From contig JAIUPD010000011.1 in the NCBI GenBank assembly GCA_020161615.1, forward strand, positions 1-64,000: a stretch of 64,000 nucleotides of DNA, in the 5' to 3' direction. Shown in pieces: positions 61,952 to 64,000 of this stretch (position 1 is the first letter of the stretch; the number at the start of each line of letters is the position of its first letter). The stretch is from Pseudomonadota bacterium. GTDB lineage: Bacteria > Pseudomonadota > Alphaproteobacteria > Rhodobacterales > Rhodobacteraceae. The position numbers were made by a program, and so were the translations under genes. Under the pieces are notes generated by a model that had not been told where the DNA came from, searched no databases, and worked only from the letters and a program-made list of their open reading frames with translations.

Positions 61952-62493
61952 GCAATACCGGGCGGCAGGAGAGGTCTTCTGCCGCCCGGCCCCTGATCCT
62001 CCGCCCCGCGACGCGATCTCCACAGCCCCGCCCAAGGGCCTTCGCCCATGAGCCGGCTGAGTCTCGCGCCGAGGCGCCACTCACCGACAGGACGAGGCCC
62101 CACTTGGCGCCCGAAGCCGCGCGATGAGTGCTGCCCCTGCGCGCCCGGTACCGCCTCGCCTCGAGCCTCCTGCACCAGAAGCCGCCTTGCCGGGCTCTTG
62201 CTCCCCGTGAGGAAACCGCGCAGGCCTAGGGCGTCATCGTGCCAAAATTACTCACCTCCGCCCCACCCGAGGGCGCCCTTCACCCTCGGCGGGGATACCT
62301 CTCCCTTGCGGGGGGCCGGTCCCCGCACCCCTTGCCAGGAGGGTCGCGACCGCACGGCCCCTCCGTGGAAGGTCGATCGCTCAAAAGCGAGGCCTGCGTG
62401 CCACCCGAGGCCGGGCGTCGAAGCTGGTCTCCGCAACACCAGCATCGAAACCTCTTGCCTGGTGGACCAGCCCATTGCCGAATGGAGCACGAC

Positions 62494-62517
62494 AAGGCGC
62501 CAGAAAAGCGGCGCCTT
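62494..62517. other. Hairpin in the coxM-lipoprotein gap
   Basis: AAGGCGCC and GGCGCCTT form an 8-bp stem with an 8-nt loop; CTCGCTTCTC follows on the plus strand. Weak terminator candidate. Confidence 0.4.
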
Positions 62518-62653
62518 CTCGCTTCTCCGCCATCTTGGCGATCTTCACAAGAATGCCGGAGGCTCTGGCGCAGCGGACGGCCCGGACCGATCCCGGCCCG
62601 CCTGGTCACGATAAAAGCCCGCGCCCGAACGCCCCGGCGCCAATCTCTCCGCG

Positions 62654-62702
62654 GCGGCGGGAGGCGCGCGGGGTGGGCGGGCGGGAGCGTGCCTCCCGCC
62701 GC
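62654..62702 (-). terminator. Inverted repeat just downstream of the lipoprotein gene
   Basis: GCGGCGGGAGGC and GCCTCCCGCCGC form a 12-bp stem with a 25-nt loop, starting 7 bp after the lipoprotein stop codon. No clear T-run; probably an end-of-transcript stem. Confidence 0.45.
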
Positions 62703-62709
62703 GACGCGC

Positions 62710-63060
62710 TTACAGCGTCATGATCCGGGCCAGGCCCGTGTCATAGGCGTAGCTGCAGCGCACTTCAACCGTCTGGCCGCCGCGCTGCACCCGCAGCATC
62801 ACATCGCGCGAGGCGCCCTGTTCGCGGGTGCCGACCACGCCCTGCACATCGAACCCGGCCTCGCGCCCGGCGCTCATGCAGGCGCCCTCCGCCTGGCTGG
62901 CCGAGGGTCCGGACACCACAGGCTCCGACGGCACCACCGGGGTGCCGCCATAGACCGGCCGTCCCCCGCCCTGCCCGAAGCGCATGTCCGGGATCTCCCC
63001 GCAGCCCGCGAGGGTCGTTGCCGCGGCCAGTGCCGCCGTGATCCAGATTGCCCGTGTCAT
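62710..63060 (-). CDS. Small lipoprotein of unknown function
   Basis: 116 residues. Signal peptide with a lipobox (TLAGC, Cys near 20), a Gly/Pro-rich linker, then a compact C-terminal domain of about 60 residues with two further cysteines (EGACMSAG and EVRCSYAY) that may pair. GGAGG before 63060; a longer frame to 63111 is less likely. Directly downstream of recN on the same strand (47-bp gap). No known function recognised; probably anchored in the outer or inner membrane. Confidence 0.8.
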   Translation of the reverse strand: MTRAIWITAALAAATTLAGCGEIPDMRFGQGGGRPVYGGTPVVPSEPVVSGPSASQAEGACMSAGREAGFDVQGVVGTREQGASRDVMLRVQRGGQTVEVRCSYAYDTGLARIMTL

Positions 63061-63107
63061 GCCCGGCCTCCGTCTGGGGAACGGGTTGGCCCCGCCCCGG
63101 TTGTCCG

Positions 63108-64000
63108 TCACGCGCCGATCAGGGCGCGGGCCGCGCCGCGCGCCGCCTCGGTAATGGTATCACCCGACAGCATGCGGGCAATCTCGTCCACCCGTTCCTC
63201 GGCGGAAAGTGGCGTCACATGGCTGAGAGTGGCGCCGCCCGCGACCCGCTTCTCGACCCGCCAGTGATGCGCGCCCAGGGCCGCCACCTGCGGCGAATGG
63301 GTGACGACCAGCACCTGCGCGCCCTCGGCCAGGGCCCGCAGCCGGCGACCGACGGCATCCGCCGTCGCCCCCCCGACCCCGCGGTCGATCTCGTCGAAGA
63401 TCATCGTCACGCCCGATTGCCCCCGGCTGAGGCAGACTTTCAGCGCCAGCAGAAAGCGCGAGAGTTCCCCGCCCGAGGCGATCTTGTTCAGCGCCCCAGC
63501 CGGCGCGCCCGGGTTGGTCGCCACCTCGAAGGTCACGGCATCCGCCCCCTCCGGCCCCGGTTCACTGGGCTCGATCACTGTCTGGAACACCGCGCGCTCC
63601 ATCTTCAGGGGCGCGAGCTCGGCCGCCATCGCCCGGTCGAGCGAGGCGGCCGCGGCTTTCCGCTCTGCCGTCAGCGCCGCGCAGGCGGCGTCGAAGGCCT
63701 TCTGCGCCGCGGCCTCGGCTTGGGCCAGCGCCGCCATGCCCCTGTCGCCCGAATCCAGCGCCTCCAGGCGCTCGCGCAGCCCCGCCGCATGGGCGCCCAG
63801 ATCGTCGGGCAGCACCGAATGCTTGCGCGCGAGACCCCGCAGGGCGAAAAGCCGCTCCTCGACCCGTTCCAGCTCCACCGGATCGGCCTGCATCTGGTCG
63901 AGGCAGGCCTCGATCTCGCCCGTGGCCTCGCCCAGTTCCGCCAGCGCCCGGCCGAGCGCGTCGATGGCCGCATCGAGCCGCCCTTCGACGCCCTCTGCCG
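63108..64000 (-). CDS. recN: DNA repair protein RecN, 3' part (gene continues beyond the right edge)
   Basis: C-terminal ~297 residues of an SMC-like ATPase. The frame stays open to position 64000, so the visible Met at 63893 is internal. Second half of the coiled coil, then signature ASGGELSRFLLALK, Walker B VTMIFDEIDRGVGG and the histidine switch VVTHSPQVAA. RecN acts in double-strand-break repair. The Walker A half lies outside the window. Confidence 0.93.
   Translation of the reverse strand, partial: AEGVEGRLDAAIDALGRALAELGEATGEIEACLDQMQADPVELERVEERLFALRGLARKHSVLPDDLGAHAAGLRERLEALDSGDRGMAALAQAEAAAQKAFDAACAALTAERKAAAASLDRAMAAELAPLKMERAVFQTVIEPSEPGPEGADAVTFEVATNPGAPAGALNKIASGGELSRFLLALKVCLSRGQSGVTMIFDEIDRGVGGATADAVGRRLRALAEGAQVLVVTHSPQVAALGAHHWRVEKRVAGGATLSHVTPLSAEERVDEIARMLSGDTITEAARGAARALIGA

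Larger units (their letters stand above)
61952..62709. other. Intergenic region without a convincing gene
   Basis: 758 bp between coxM and the lipoprotein gene, which face each other. The open frames here have implausible composition and no recognisable domain. Several short inverted repeats are present (see the two stems near 62.5 and 62.7 kb). An unrecognised small RNA cannot be excluded: the GC level stays high and no promoter is obvious. Confidence 0.5.

Noticed and set aside
62048-62614. 188-codon open frame in the coxM-lipoprotein gap
   Set aside because: Arg/Pro/Ser-rich, no ribosome site, no domain; overlaps equally poor frames on both strands.
61952-62709. Possible structural RNA (RNase P, tmRNA, SRP or 6S RNA) in the large gap
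   Set aside because: None of the conserved core motifs of these RNAs was found; only simple hairpins are present.
1-64000. CRISPR arrays, tRNA or rRNA genes, phage genes
   Set aside because: No regularly spaced repeats, tRNA-like cloverleaf with CCA end, rRNA core sequence or phage protein was found on reading both strands.

Overview
The window looks like chromosomal DNA of a GC-rich alphaproteobacterium, most likely Rhodobacterales (Paracoccus/Roseobacter-like). Reasons: strong G/C preference at third codon positions, which creates long antisense shadow frames; TRAP, Liv and Dpp transporters beside catabolic genes; a form II CoxSLM cluster; a DctD without a GAFTGA loop; and dispersed CCCCGAGGATATTT repeats at operon ends. 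The taxonomy is inferred from gene content, not from a marker gene. No tRNA, rRNA, CRISPR array or phage genes were recognised.

Left part (1-16.4 kb) is a catabolic island of back-to-back operons. A TRAP transporter (dctPQM) with a LysR regulator is divergent from an SDR and a self-sufficient P450-reductase fusion. The dctM gene is broken at its 3' end by what looks like an IS66-family end. Next come an IclR regulator divergent from a phosphonate-monoesterase/sulfatase-type hydrolase, which is followed by a free biotin carrier and a biotin carboxylase. A pyruvate-carboxylase-B/OadA-type carboxyltransferase faces them across a block of palindromic repeats, and is divergent from a second SDR of the same family plus an epoxide hydrolase. 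A DUF2235 protein closes the island. The three carboxylase parts together could carboxylate an enolisable keto compound made by the oxidative enzymes. This is the best candidate in the window for an undescribed pathway.

Middle part (16.4-40.7 kb): an apparently intact IS481-family element flanked by CCTAG; an aldose epimerase and an MFS transporter; then a ten-gene leftward operon (livKHMGF, two aldehyde dehydrogenases, a degenerate SDR, a flotillin, an alpha/beta hydrolase) that couples ABC uptake to aldehyde oxidation. After it lies a heme locus: leftward hmuSTUV plus a TonB-dependent receptor, divergent from a tightly overlapping operon of a small secreted protein, exbB, two exbD genes and tonB. 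The second ExbD has Asn where the essential membrane Asp should be.

Right part (41-64 kb): three tandem M20 amidohydrolases with an FAD oxidoreductase, a class I glutamine amidotransferase and an ArgE-type deacylase, divergent from a dppDFABC-type peptide ABC operon. This suggests scavenging of peptides, N-acyl amino acids or amides. Then dctBD-type two-component genes (far from dctPQM), purQ, divergent coxSLM (form II, AYRGAGR), about 760 bp without a convincing gene, a small lipoprotein, and the 3' part of recN running off the right edge.
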